This document shows, piece by piece, positions 8,409-17,093 of a DNA stretch of 64,000 nt (position 1 is the first letter of the stretch; each line of letters starts with the position of its first letter). The notes under the pieces are model-generated. The model ran no database searches and was not told the DNA's origin. It saw nothing but the letters and a program-made list of their open reading frames with translations. Source of the stretch: Rhodopseudomonas palustris. Lineage in GTDB: Bacteria; Pseudomonadota; Alphaproteobacteria; Rhizobiales; Xanthobacteraceae. Location: NCBI RefSeq assembly GCF_003031265.1, contig NZ_CP019966.1, positions 1,426,001 through 1,490,000 on the forward strand, in the 5' to 3' direction. The position numbers and the translations under genes were made by a program.

Positions 8409-9671
8409 ATGTCAGACGAAAACAAGACGGGCCTGAATTCGCCGCTCCGGCGTAAACTGTTGATGGGGATGGCGGCGATTCCCGCCCTCACGATGTTGCC
8501 GCGGACGTCGTTCGCGCAGGCGCCTGCAACTTCTGCGGTCAATACGACCGGACTCGCGGTGACGGATACTGAGGTCACGGTCGGCATCCTGCATTCGGTG
8601 ACCGGCACCATGGCGATCTCGGAGACCGGCTCGGTGCAGGCCGAGAAGCTGGCGATCGAACAGATCAACGCCGCGGGCGGCGTGCTCGGCCGCAAGATCA
8701 AGTACATCCAGGAAGACGGCGCCTCCGACTGGCCGACCTTCGCCGAAAAGGCCAAGAAGCTCCTGGTCAACGACAAGTGCGCCGCGGTTATGGGCTGCTG
8801 GACCTCGGCCTCGCGCAAGGCGGTGCTGCCGGTGTTCGAGCAGTACAACGGCATGCTGTACTACCCGACCTTCTATGAAGGCCTCGAGCAGTCCAAGAAC
8901 GTCATCTACACCGGCCAGGAAGCCACCCAGCAGATCATCGCCGGCCTCGATTGGGTGAACAAGACCAAGGGCGCCAAGAGCTTCTACCTGCTCGGCTCCG
9001 ACTACATCTGGCCGCGTACCTCGAACAAGATCGCCCGCAAGCACATCGAGAACCATCTGCAGGGCTGCAAGGTCGTCGGCGAAGAGTACTTCCCGCTCGG
9101 CCACACCCAGTTCAACTCGGTGATCAACAAGATCAAGCTGACCAAGCCGGACGTGATCTACGCGATCATCGTCGGCGGTTCGAACGTCGCGTTCTACAAG
9201 CAGCTCAAGGCGGCCGGCATCGATCTGTCGAAGCAGACGCTGCTGACGATCTCGGTGACCGAGGACGAAATCGACGGCATCGGCGGCGAAAACATCGCTG
9301 GCGCCTACGCCTGCATGAAGTACTTCCAGTCGCTCGACAACCCGAACAACAAGAAGTTCGTCGAGGAATTCCACAAGATGTGGGGGCCGAAGACGGTGAT
9401 CGGAGACGTCACCCAGGCTGCCTATCTCGGCCCGTGGCTGTGGAAGTTGACGGTGGAAAAGGCTGGCTCGTTCGATATCGACAAGGTCGCGGCGGCCTCG
9501 CCGGGTGTCGAGTTCAAGGGCGCGCCGGAAGGTTACGTCCGGATCCACGAGAACCACCATCTGTGGTCGAAGACCCGCGTCGGTCGCGCCAAGGCGGACG
9601 GTCAGTACGAGCTGATCTACGAAACCGCCGACCTGGTCGAGCCCGATCCGTTCCCGAAGGGCTACCAGTAA
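8409..9671 (+). CDS. urtA: Urea/short-chain amide ABC transporter substrate-binding protein
   Basis: 420 residues, preceded by AAGGGG. The N-terminus carries a twin-arginine-like signal (LRRKLLMGMAAIPALTM) with a cleavage-like AQA, so it is exported to the periplasm. The mature protein has the family I/HAAT binding-protein pattern of UrtA: VGILHSVTGTMAISE near residue 58, then LAIEQINAAGGVLGR, and MGCWTSASRKAVLPVFE. In known systems UrtA delivers urea, and FmdD-type homologues deliver urea or short-chain amides, to the membrane permeases. It leads the cluster urtABCDE-fmdA-fmdB. The immediate formamidase neighbour makes formamide a credible substrate besides urea. Confidence 0.92.
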   Translation: MSDENKTGLNSPLRRKLLMGMAAIPALTMLPRTSFAQAPATSAVNTTGLAVTDTEVTVGILHSVTGTMAISETGSVQAEKLAIEQINAAGGVLGRKIKYIQEDGASDWPTFAEKAKKLLVNDKCAAVMGCWTSASRKAVLPVFEQYNGMLYYPTFYEGLEQSKNVIYTGQEATQQIIAGLDWVNKTKGAKSFYLLGSDYIWPRTSNKIARKHIENHLQGCKVVGEEYFPLGHTQFNSVINKIKLTKPDVIYAIIVGGSNVAFYKQLKAAGIDLSKQTLLTISVTEDEIDGIGGENIAGAYACMKYFQSLDNPNNKKFVEEFHKMWGPKTVIGDVTQAAYLGPWLWKLTVEKAGSFDIDKVAAASPGVEFKGAPEGYVRIHENHHLWSKTRVGRAKADGQYELIYETADLVEPDPFPKGYQ

Positions 9672-9698
9672 GCGTCGGCGAACGCTTTCGCTCCGGAC

Positions 9699-9770
9699 GT
9701 CATCGCCGGGCTCGACCCGGCGATCCATCCTCTTCGGAAGATGGATGCGCGGGTCAAGCCCGCGCATGAC
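9699..9770. repeat. Double-hairpin palindromic repeat between urtA and urtB
   Basis: The element is bounded by GTCAT...ATGAC and contains two perfect 7-bp hairpins (CGCCGGG/CCCGGCG and GCGCGGG/CCCGCGC). It belongs to the same loose family as elements at 14805, 28933, 33097, 35936 and 59252. It may attenuate transcription or stabilise the urtA message relative to downstream permease genes, which would give more binding protein. That effect is inferred. Confidence 0.75.
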
Positions 9771-9833
9771 GTGGCGAGTGGGGCGCCACCGACCACCACC
9801 GAGTTCAGATCCATTCCATCCAGGGGCAGCCTC

Positions 9834-10760
9834 ATGTTCGGCGAATATTCGATTGGCGATCTCGGCGCGATCTTCGCGATGCAGGGCTTCGCGGGGCTCA
9901 TTCTGTTTTCCGTCTACGTGCTGATGGCCCTCGGCCTCGCGATCATCTTCGGCCAGATGGGCGTCATCAACATGGCCCACGGCGAGTTCATGATCCTGGG
10001 CGCCTACGTCACCTGGATGACGTCGAACTTCTTCCAAGCCTATTTGCCGTCGCTCTTCTCTGGCTACTTCTTCATCGCGATGATCCTCGCATTCATCGCC
10101 TCGGGCTCGCTGGGGATGCTGGTCGAGTGGGCGCTGATCCGCCATCTCTATAAGCGTCCGCTCGACACCCTGCTGGCGACCTGGGGGCTGTCGCTGATCC
10201 TGCAGCAGGCCTACCGGTCGATCTTCGGCGCGCGCGAGGTCGGCGTCGAGCTGCCGCAGTGGATGCTGGGCTCCAAGCAGGTCACCGATTCGATCGAGAT
10301 CCCGATCAACGGCATGTTCGTGATGGCGCTGACCGCGCTGATCACCGTCGCGGTATTCTATGTCCTGTTCTGGTCGCGCTGGGGCCGCCAGGTTCGCGCC
10401 GTGGTGCAGAACCGCGTGATGGCCGGCGCCGTCGGCATCAACACCGAGCGGGTCGACCGCTTCACCTTCGGCCTCGGCTGCGGCATCGCCGGCATCGCGG
10501 GCAGTGCCTTCACCATGATCGGTTCGACCGGGCCGACCTCGGGCCAGCTCTACATCGTCGACACCTTCCTGGTCGTGGTGTTCGGCGGCGCCGCCAGTCT
10601 GTTCGGCACCATCGCTTCGGCCTTCAGCATCTCCCAGGCGCAGTCGACCATGGAGTTCTTCATGTCCGGCTCGATGGCCAAGGTGCTGACGCTGCTCGCC
10701 ATCGTCGCGATCTTGATGGTGCGGCCGCAAGGTCTGTTCGCCCTCAAGGTCCGCAAGTAA
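9834..10760 (+). CDS. urtB: Urea/amide ABC transporter permease UrtB
   Basis: 308 residues with about eight membrane helices and the branched-chain-amino-acid-permease (LivH-type) signature: LGLAIIFGQMGVINMAHGEFMILGAY near residues 30-55, and a later GxxxxxAGxAG-like segment with an FLVVVFGG motif. The ATG at 9834 matches family N-termini (MFGEYSIGDLGAIFAMQGF). An upstream in-frame start would translate through the palindromic repeat and is rejected. This is the short UrtB form without the long periplasmic N-terminal extension seen in some species. It forms the channel with UrtC. Confidence 0.92.
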   Translation: MFGEYSIGDLGAIFAMQGFAGLILFSVYVLMALGLAIIFGQMGVINMAHGEFMILGAYVTWMTSNFFQAYLPSLFSGYFFIAMILAFIASGSLGMLVEWALIRHLYKRPLDTLLATWGLSLILQQAYRSIFGAREVGVELPQWMLGSKQVTDSIEIPINGMFVMALTALITVAVFYVLFWSRWGRQVRAVVQNRVMAGAVGINTERVDRFTFGLGCGIAGIAGSAFTMIGSTGPTSGQLYIVDTFLVVVFGGAASLFGTIASAFSISQAQSTMEFFMSGSMAKVLTLLAIVAILMVRPQGLFALKVRK

Positions 10761-10774
10761 CAGGAGCCTCCGTC

Positions 10775-11926
10775 ATGGAAAGCCCGCGCTTTCTCAGTCG
10801 TGCCGATCTGCTCGGTCTCGCCGTCCTCGCCGTGCTCCTGGTGGTGATCCTGCCGCTGTCGCTGGACGTATTCCGCCTCAACCTCGTCGCCAAGTATCTG
10901 ACCTACGCCTTCGTGGCGATCGGCCTGGTGCTGTGCTGGGGCTTCGGCGGCATTCTCAGCCTCGGCCAGGGCGTGTTCTTCGGCCTCGGCGGCTACTGCA
11001 TGGCGATGTATCTCAAGCTGGAAGCTTCCAGCGTCGAGAACACCAAGATCCAGTCGACGCCGGGCATCCCGGACTTCATGGACTGGAACCAGATCACGCA
11101 TCTGCCCTGGTTCTGGCAGCCGTTCCATAGCCTTACCGTCACGGTGATTGCCATCCTGGTGGTGCCCGCGGTGTTCGCCTTCCTGATCGGCGCGGCGATG
11201 TTCAAGCGCCGGGTCGGCGGCGTGTACTTCGCCATCATCACTCAGGCGATCGCCGCGATCATGACCATCCTGATCATCGGTCAGCAGGGCTACACCGGCG
11301 GCATCAACGGCATTACCGACCTGCGCACGTTGAAGGGCTGGGACATCCGTCCGGATCACGCCAAGGTGGTGCTGTACTTCGTCGAAGTCGCGTTCCTGTT
11401 CGGCGCGATCCTGCTGGCGCTGTTCGTGCGGCACTCCAAGCTCGGCCGCATCCTGGTGGCGATGCGCGAGAAGGAGGATCGGGTTCGGTTCTCCGGCTAC
11501 AGCGTCGCCAACTTCAAGATCTTCGCGTTCTGCCTCGCGGCGATGTTCGCGGCGGTCGGCGGCGCGATGTTCACCCTCAACGTCGGTTTCATGTCACCGT
11601 CATTCGTCGGCATCGTGCCGTCGATCGAAATGGTGATCTACACCGCCGTCGGCGGGCGGCTGTCGATCTTCGGCGCGATCTATGGAACGCTCGTGGTCAA
11701 CTTCGCCAAGACCTCGCTCTCGGAATCCTTCCCGCAGCTCTGGCTGTTCGGTCTCGGCGCCTTGTTCATCACGGTGGTGCTGATCTTCCCGAATGGTCTT
11801 GCCGGCATCTGGCGCGATTACGTCCAGCCGCTGTTCGGCAAGCTGATCTCCAAGCGAAAGCCCGGTTCGGATCCTACCGGCGGCAAGTCGTTCGGCCGGG
11901 TGGCCGACGGTGCCCCGGCGGAATGA
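10775..11926 (+). CDS. urtC: Urea/amide ABC transporter permease UrtC
   Basis: 383 residues, 14 bases after urtB, with an AGGAG site before the ATG. It is a LivM-type permease with about ten membrane helices. The family core is visible (CWGFGGILSLGQGVFFGLGGY near residues 51-71). Around 170-190 is QGYTGGINGITDLRTLKGW, the insertion typical of UrtC. Near 330 is FGAIYGTLVVNFAKT. The last ten codons end just ahead of urtD. Confidence 0.92.
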   Translation: MESPRFLSRADLLGLAVLAVLLVVILPLSLDVFRLNLVAKYLTYAFVAIGLVLCWGFGGILSLGQGVFFGLGGYCMAMYLKLEASSVENTKIQSTPGIPDFMDWNQITHLPWFWQPFHSLTVTVIAILVVPAVFAFLIGAAMFKRRVGGVYFAIITQAIAAIMTILIIGQQGYTGGINGITDLRTLKGWDIRPDHAKVVLYFVEVAFLFGAILLALFVRHSKLGRILVAMREKEDRVRFSGYSVANFKIFAFCLAAMFAAVGGAMFTLNVGFMSPSFVGIVPSIEMVIYTAVGGRLSIFGAIYGTLVVNFAKTSLSESFPQLWLFGLGALFITVVLIFPNGLAGIWRDYVQPLFGKLISKRKPGSDPTGGKSFGRVADGAPAE

Positions 11927-11936
11927 GGAGGACACC

Positions 11937-12692
<756 letters not shown>

Positions 12693-12722
12693 GAGGTTGC
12701 TGATGCGCACCGCCTCTCCCCC

Positions 12723-12800
12723 GTCATTGCGAGCGAAGCGAAGCAATCCAGCTCCGTGCACTGCGCTGGATTGCTTCGTCGCTTCGCTCCTCGCAATGAC
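12723..12800. repeat. Dispersed palindromic repeat, family A (copy 1)
   Basis: An imperfect inverted repeat starts GTCATTGCGAGCGAAGCGAA and ends with its complement (TTCGCTCCTCGCAATGAC), with GCAATCCAG arms inside. Sister copies lie at 15329, 35334, 45518 (degenerate) and 60375. All lie between genes, here between urtD and urtE. These are short interspersed extragenic palindromes; the transcript would fold into one long hairpin. Confidence 0.85.
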
Positions 12801-12839
12801 GCCGTTCTTTGTTGCTCCGGCCAATTAGAGGAGATCCCG

Positions 12840-13529
12840 ATGCTCGCTATCAACGATCTGCACGTCGCCTATGGCCAGAGCGAGGTGTTGCACGGGCTCA
12901 ATATCGATGTCGCGCCGAATGAGATCGTCGCGATCATGGGCCGCAACGGCATGGGCAAGACCACGCTGATGAAGTCGCTGATGGGCATCATCCCGCAGCG
13001 CAAGGGCTCGATTGCGATGAACGGCATCGAGCTCGGCGGTCTGAAGAGCTACGAGCGCGTGGCCAAGGGACTCGCTTACGTGCCGCAGGGGCGGATGATC
13101 TTCTCCACCATGACGGTGAAGGAGAACATCGAAACCGGGCTTGCGGCCTCCGGCGACAGCGAAGTGCCGGCGGACATCTACGAGCTGTTCCCGGTGCTAC
13201 TCGAAATGAAGGGGCGGCGCGGCGGCAATCTGTCGGGCGGCCAGCAGCAGCAACTTGCGATCGCGCGCGCGCTCGCGACCAAGCCGAAGGTGCTGCTGCT
13301 CGACGAGCCGACCGAGGGCATCCAGCCGTCGATCATTCGCGAGATGGCGCGCACCTTGAAGCGCATCCGCGACAGCCGAGGTCTTTCGATCATCGTCTCC
13401 GAACAGGTGCTGAGCTTCGCGCTCGACGTCGCCGATCGGGTGCTGGTGATCGAAAACGGCGAAATCGTTCGCGATGAGCCGCGCGCCAGCGTCGATGAGG
13501 CGCAGGTCGCGAAATATCTGTCCGTCTAG
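12840..13529 (+). CDS. urtE: Urea/amide ABC transporter ATP-binding protein UrtE
   Basis: 229 residues, start at 12840 after TAGAGGAG. LivF-type ATPase: Walker A GRNGMGKTTL, signature LSGGQQQQLAIARAL, Walker B LLLDEPTEGIQPSI and the switch region in IVSEQ. An earlier in-frame ATG reads through the family A palindrome and is rejected. It completes the five-gene transporter. The 147-base gap to urtD is filled by the repeat, so the two may still be co-transcribed. Confidence 0.93.
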   Translation: MLAINDLHVAYGQSEVLHGLNIDVAPNEIVAIMGRNGMGKTTLMKSLMGIIPQRKGSIAMNGIELGGLKSYERVAKGLAYVPQGRMIFSTMTVKENIETGLAASGDSEVPADIYELFPVLLEMKGRRGGNLSGGQQQQLAIARALATKPKVLLLDEPTEGIQPSIIREMARTLKRIRDSRGLSIIVSEQVLSFALDVADRVLVIENGEIVRDEPRASVDEAQVAKYLSV

Positions 13530-13565
13530 TTTTCACACGTCCACTGGTAACAAGGGGAGCTTCCG

Positions 13566-14795
13566 ATGCCAGAGACATTGATTAAGGTCGATCTCACGCA
13601 GTCCGCTTACGACAACGAGATGGTCCACAACCGTTGGCATCCGGACATTCCGATGGCCGCGTGGGTCAATCCGGGCGACGACTTCATTGTCGAGACCTAT
13701 GATTGGACCGGCGGTTTCATCAAGAACAACGACTCGGCCGACGACGTTCGCGACATCGACCTGTCGATCGTGCACTTCCTGTCAGGCCCTATCGGCGTCA
13801 AGGGCGCCGAGCCCGGCGACCTTCTGGTCGTCGACCTGCTCGACATCGGCCCGAAGGCCGAGAGCATGTGGGGCTTCAACGGCTTCTTCTCCAAGCAGAA
13901 CGGCGGCGGCTTCCTCACCGACCACTTCCCGCTGGCGCAGAAGTCGATCTGGGACTTCAAGGGCATGTACACCTCTTCGCGCCACATCCCCGGCGTGAAC
14001 TTCGCCGGCCTGATCCATCCCGGCCTGATCGGCTGCTTGCCCGATCCGAAGCTGCTGTCGGCGTGGAACGAGCGTGAGACCGCGCTGATCGCCACCAACC
14101 CGACCCGCGTGCCTGGCCTCGCCAATCCGCCGTTCGGCCCGACCGCCCACATGGGCAAGCTCAAGGGCGACGACAAGGCCAAGGCTGCGGCCGAAGGCGC
14201 CCGTACCGTGCCGCCGCGCGAACACGGCGGCAACTGCGACATCAAGGATCTGTCGCGCGGTTCGAAGATTTACTTCCCGGTCTATGTGCCGGGCGGCGGT
14301 CTTTCGATGGGCGATCTGCACTTCAGCCAGGGCGACGGCGAGATCACCTTCTGCGGTGCGATCGAGATGGCCGGTTGGCTGCACATCAAGGTCGACATCA
14401 TTAAGGACGGCGTCTCGAAGTACGGCATCAAGAACCCGATCTTCAAGCCGTCGCCGGTGACACCGAACTACAAGGACTATCTGATCTTCGAAGGCATCTC
14501 GGTCGACGAGCAGGGTCAGCAGCACTACCTCGACGTCACCGTGGCGTATCGTCAGGCCTGTCTCAATGCGATCGAATACCTGAAGAAGTTCGGCTACTCG
14601 GGCGCCCAAGCGTACTCGATTCTCGGCACCGCGCCGGTGCAGGGCCACATCTCGGGCGTCGTCGACGTCCCGAACGCCTGCGCCACGCTGTGGCTCCCGA
14701 CCGAGATCTTCGACTTCGACATGATGCCGACCTCGGCCGGTCCGGTGAAGGCGATCAAGGGCGACGTCCAGATGCCGATCTCGCCGGATAAATAA
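13566..14795 (+). CDS. fmdA: Formamidase (formamide amidohydrolase)
   Basis: 409 residues, the usual length of FmdA/AmdA formamidases. It hydrolyses formamide (and more weakly other short amides) to formate and ammonia. Typical segments include MPETLIKVDL, HNRWHPDIPM, the metal-site region with PGVNFAGLIHPGLIGC, PPREHGGNCDIKDL and GGGLSMGDLHFSQGDGE. It starts 36 bases after urtE behind AAGGGGAG. In methylotrophs fmdA lies with fmdB and a homologous transporter for urea and short-chain amides, and the same set is here, so the island probably imports and cleaves amides as a nitrogen source. Confidence 0.95.
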   Translation: MPETLIKVDLTQSAYDNEMVHNRWHPDIPMAAWVNPGDDFIVETYDWTGGFIKNNDSADDVRDIDLSIVHFLSGPIGVKGAEPGDLLVVDLLDIGPKAESMWGFNGFFSKQNGGGFLTDHFPLAQKSIWDFKGMYTSSRHIPGVNFAGLIHPGLIGCLPDPKLLSAWNERETALIATNPTRVPGLANPPFGPTAHMGKLKGDDKAKAAAEGARTVPPREHGGNCDIKDLSRGSKIYFPVYVPGGGLSMGDLHFSQGDGEITFCGAIEMAGWLHIKVDIIKDGVSKYGIKNPIFKPSPVTPNYKDYLIFEGISVDEQGQQHYLDVTVAYRQACLNAIEYLKKFGYSGAQAYSILGTAPVQGHISGVVDVPNACATLWLPTEIFDFDMMPTSAGPVKAIKGDVQMPISPDK

Positions 14796-14804
14796 CCAAA
14801 CGTC

Positions 14805-14833
14805 GTCATGGCCGGGACAAGCCCGGGTATGAC
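14805..14833. repeat. Short GTCAT...ATGAC hairpin after fmdA
   Basis: An inverted sequence bounded by GTCAT and ATGAC with a CCGGG/CCCGG stem, ten bases after the fmdA stop. It belongs to the same family as the element at 9699. It could act as a weak terminator or 3' stabiliser, although no T-run follows. Confidence 0.6.
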
Positions 14834-14974
14834 GAGCTCACTGCGGTGACCGTTGGCCTAACTGCTGCGTGGTCGCCAAGACTTCCCTGCGCGACGGGGA
14901 GCGGGACGGGGCGTCTTTTCCGCCCCGCTCCCATCGCACAGGTCGAACAAATCGTCAGCGCAAGGGAAACGACG

Positions 14975-15319
14975 ATGCCTGTTTATGAATATATGTGCGA
15001 CGCCTGCGGGCCGTTCACCGATCTGCGGCCGATGGCCGAATGCGACGATCCGCAGCTCTGCCCGACCTGCGAGACCTCGTCGCCGCGGGTGATCCTCACG
15101 GCGCCAAATTTCTCCTGCATGCCGGCGTCGCAGCGCAACGCACACGCCACCAACGAGAAGAGCCGCAACGCACCGATGACGGTCGGCGAATACAAAGCCA
15201 AACACGCGCCGGGCTGCAGTTGCTGTTCGGGGATCAAAAAGCCGGCCCGGCTGCAGACCCGCACCAAGAGCGGCGCCAAAGGCTTCCCCACCGCGCGGCC
15301 GTGGATGATCAGCCACTGA
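14975..15319 (+). CDS. fmdB: FmdB-family zinc-ribbon protein
   Basis: 114 residues, start at 14975 (MPVYEYMCDACGPF). Two CxxC pairs (CDAC near residue 8 and CPTC near residue 34) form the FmdB/CxxC_CXXC_SSSS zinc ribbon, and a further Cys cluster (GCSCCSG) lies near residue 90. In Methylophilus FmdB was proposed as a regulator of the amide genes. Its location directly after fmdA supports the same system. No separate DNA-binding domain is visible. Confidence 0.88.
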   Translation: MPVYEYMCDACGPFTDLRPMAECDDPQLCPTCETSSPRVILTAPNFSCMPASQRNAHATNEKSRNAPMTVGEYKAKHAPGCSCCSGIKKPARLQTRTKSGAKGFPTARPWMISH

Positions 15320-15328
15320 TTATGGCCC

Positions 15329-15415
15329 CGTCGTTGCGAGTGAAGCGAAGCAATCCAGGAGTCGGGTACACCGAGCTTCGGGATTGTTTCGTTCGCTTTA
15401 CTCCTCGCAATGACG
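15329..15415. repeat. Dispersed palindromic repeat, family A (copy 2)
   Basis: A diverged copy of the element at 12723, running from CGTTGCGAGTGAAGCGAAGC to CTCCTCGCAATGACG. It lies between the convergent fmdB and cobS genes, where it could serve as a bidirectional transcription block. Confidence 0.8.
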
Positions 15416-15435
15416 CGGGGACCTGAAAGACGGCC

Positions 15436-16233
15436 CTATCCGGCAATCACTGCCGCGACGCCGAGCAGAAAGCCGATCTCGAATAGTTGCTCGCTGGCGC
15501 CGAGCACGTCGCCGGTGTAGCCGCCGATCAGCCGCTTGGCCCAGCCGGCCATCGCGGCGGCAAGGACGCTGCCTGCGGCAAGTCCGATCACCACCGCGAT
15601 CGGCGACACCAGCAGCAACGGCAGCGCGCCGAGCGCGACCGCGATCCCGCCAAGCACCAGTTCGTCCTTGCGCAGTGTGGTGTCGGCGTAGCTCGCTTTC
15701 ATCGCCGCGGTATTGCCGGCGTAGTTCATCCGGTGCGCGACCAGGCACGAGGCGCCGCGCGATGCCGCATGACAGGCGACCAGCGCGGCCAGCGCCGCCC
15801 ACAGCGGCAGCAGGGACAGCGCCGCGACCCGCAATGCGACGCCGATCCCGAGTGTGAGCGCGCCATAGGTGCCGATCCGGCTGTCCTTCATGATCTCCAG
15901 CCGGCGTTCGACCGTCCAGCCGCCGCCGAACGCGTCGAAAGTGTCGGCGAGCCCATCCTCATGAAAGGCGCCGGTCAGCGCGATCGAGGCGGTCACCGCC
16001 AGGAGGGCCCCGAGTGTCGGCCCGAACAGCGAGGTGCCGACGATCATCGCCGCCGCCGACACCACGCCGATGCCGACTCCGACCACCGGAAAGAATGTCA
16101 TCGCCCGCATCAGCCAGTCCGGCTCCGGCGCGCGGTCGGCGCTCGGCACCGGCAGGATGGTCAGGAAGCGCACGGCGTCGAGCAATTGCGCCAGCGTCGG
16201 CGTCGGCCGCGAAATCTGAGGGGAGTCGGTCAT
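15436..16233 (-). CDS. cobS: Adenosylcobinamide-GDP ribazoletransferase (cobalamin synthase)
   Basis: 265 residues, inner-membrane protein with about six helices. CobS joins adenosylcobinamide-GDP to alpha-ribazole, the last assembly step of cobalamin. Family motifs: the N-terminal FLTILPVP near residue 24, HEDGLADTFDAFGGG near 89 and RIGTYG near 120. The ATG at 16233 fits family N-termini; longer in-frame upstream sequence is Arg-rich and unlike CobS. Other cob genes are not in this window. I looked for a cobalamin riboswitch upstream and could not support one. Confidence 0.92.
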   Translation of the reverse strand: MTDSPQISRPTPTLAQLLDAVRFLTILPVPSADRAPEPDWLMRAMTFFPVVGVGIGVVSAAAMIVGTSLFGPTLGALLAVTASIALTGAFHEDGLADTFDAFGGGWTVERRLEIMKDSRIGTYGALTLGIGVALRVAALSLLPLWAALAALVACHAASRGASCLVAHRMNYAGNTAAMKASYADTTLRKDELVLGGIAVALGALPLLLVSPIAVVIGLAAGSVLAAAMAGWAKRLIGGYTGDVLGASEQLFEIGFLLGVAAVIAG

Positions 16234-16477
16234 GAATCTGCCTTTGCGGAAGCCGCCGTACTGCGCGCCCGAGCCGCTACGGTCAAGCGCCCGCGCACGC
16301 CGTCGATAGCTGGCGCGCGGTGCCTCAGTACCTGGTTGAAGTCGCCGCGACCTTCTGCCGGCTGTGACCACCCGCCGCATCCAAACGGCTAACCCCTTGA
16401 TAGAGGTCAATGTGACGGCCAATCGCCGGCAGCTAACCTTTGTCACTCCTGATCCAGATGGGGTACGCTTCCTGACG

Positions 16478-16834
16478 ATGCTGTTCGAACGATATAGCGA
16501 CGGCCGGACGACGTCCGCTGCATTGCGCCTGTGGCTCAAGGCGGCGATCTGCGTCTGCGCTTTCGTTGTGCTCGTTCTTGGCAACGTCTCGGCCGCCTCG
16601 GCTCATGAGGCGCCTCAGCCTGAGCTTGTCTTCGTCAAGACGCCGCCGCCGGTGCCGCCGCTGAATCTCAGTGGCGATCCGGAGATCATGACCACCGACA
16701 GCGCCAATGCGCTGAGCCCGGTGTCGTTCAGAACCATCGGCTGCGATCAGACCACCCGCGTGCACCTGCCGCTGGCCGAGCCGATGCTCGATCGCAGCGA
16801 GCCGCCGCAGCTGCGGCCGCCAATAGCCGCGTAG
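16478..16834 (+). CDS. Hypothetical exported or single-pass membrane protein
   Basis: 118 residues if the ATG at 16478 is used. A hydrophobic segment (about residues 20-42, ending SAASA) looks like a signal peptide with cleavage before HEAPQPELV. The remainder is proline-rich with one cysteine and no recognisable domain. An in-frame start at 16364 would add 38 residues but lacks a clear ribosome site. Base composition is like the neighbours. No function can be assigned. Confidence 0.5.
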   Translation: MLFERYSDGRTTSAALRLWLKAAICVCAFVVLVLGNVSAASAHEAPQPELVFVKTPPPVPPLNLSGDPEIMTTDSANALSPVSFRTIGCDQTTRVHLPLAEPMLDRSEPPQLRPPIAA

Positions 16835-17093
16835 TCCCACGCCGCGGTTCCGTGTGTTGCCAAGTCCGATCGAGCGAGCCGTCGTCTGACGGCGCGAGGC
16901 GCTGAGCCTTTCCTCGCCTGATCGCTGCGGCGACGCCGTCCGGCATTTTTCCGATTCCGCACATCGCGCTGCGCGGCCGATCCCGTCTTTGGGACCGGAC
17001 GGAGCCGAGGCCATGGACGCATCTCTTCAAGGGAGGCGTTCCGACTCCGGGCCGCAGCGTTTCTGTCGAGCCGAAGACGTCGAGATCCCCACC

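Noticed and set aside
16234..16477. Possible cobalamin riboswitch before cobS
   Set aside because: I looked on the minus strand for the B12-box pattern and the conserved core and found no convincing match; the gap is short and GC-rich.
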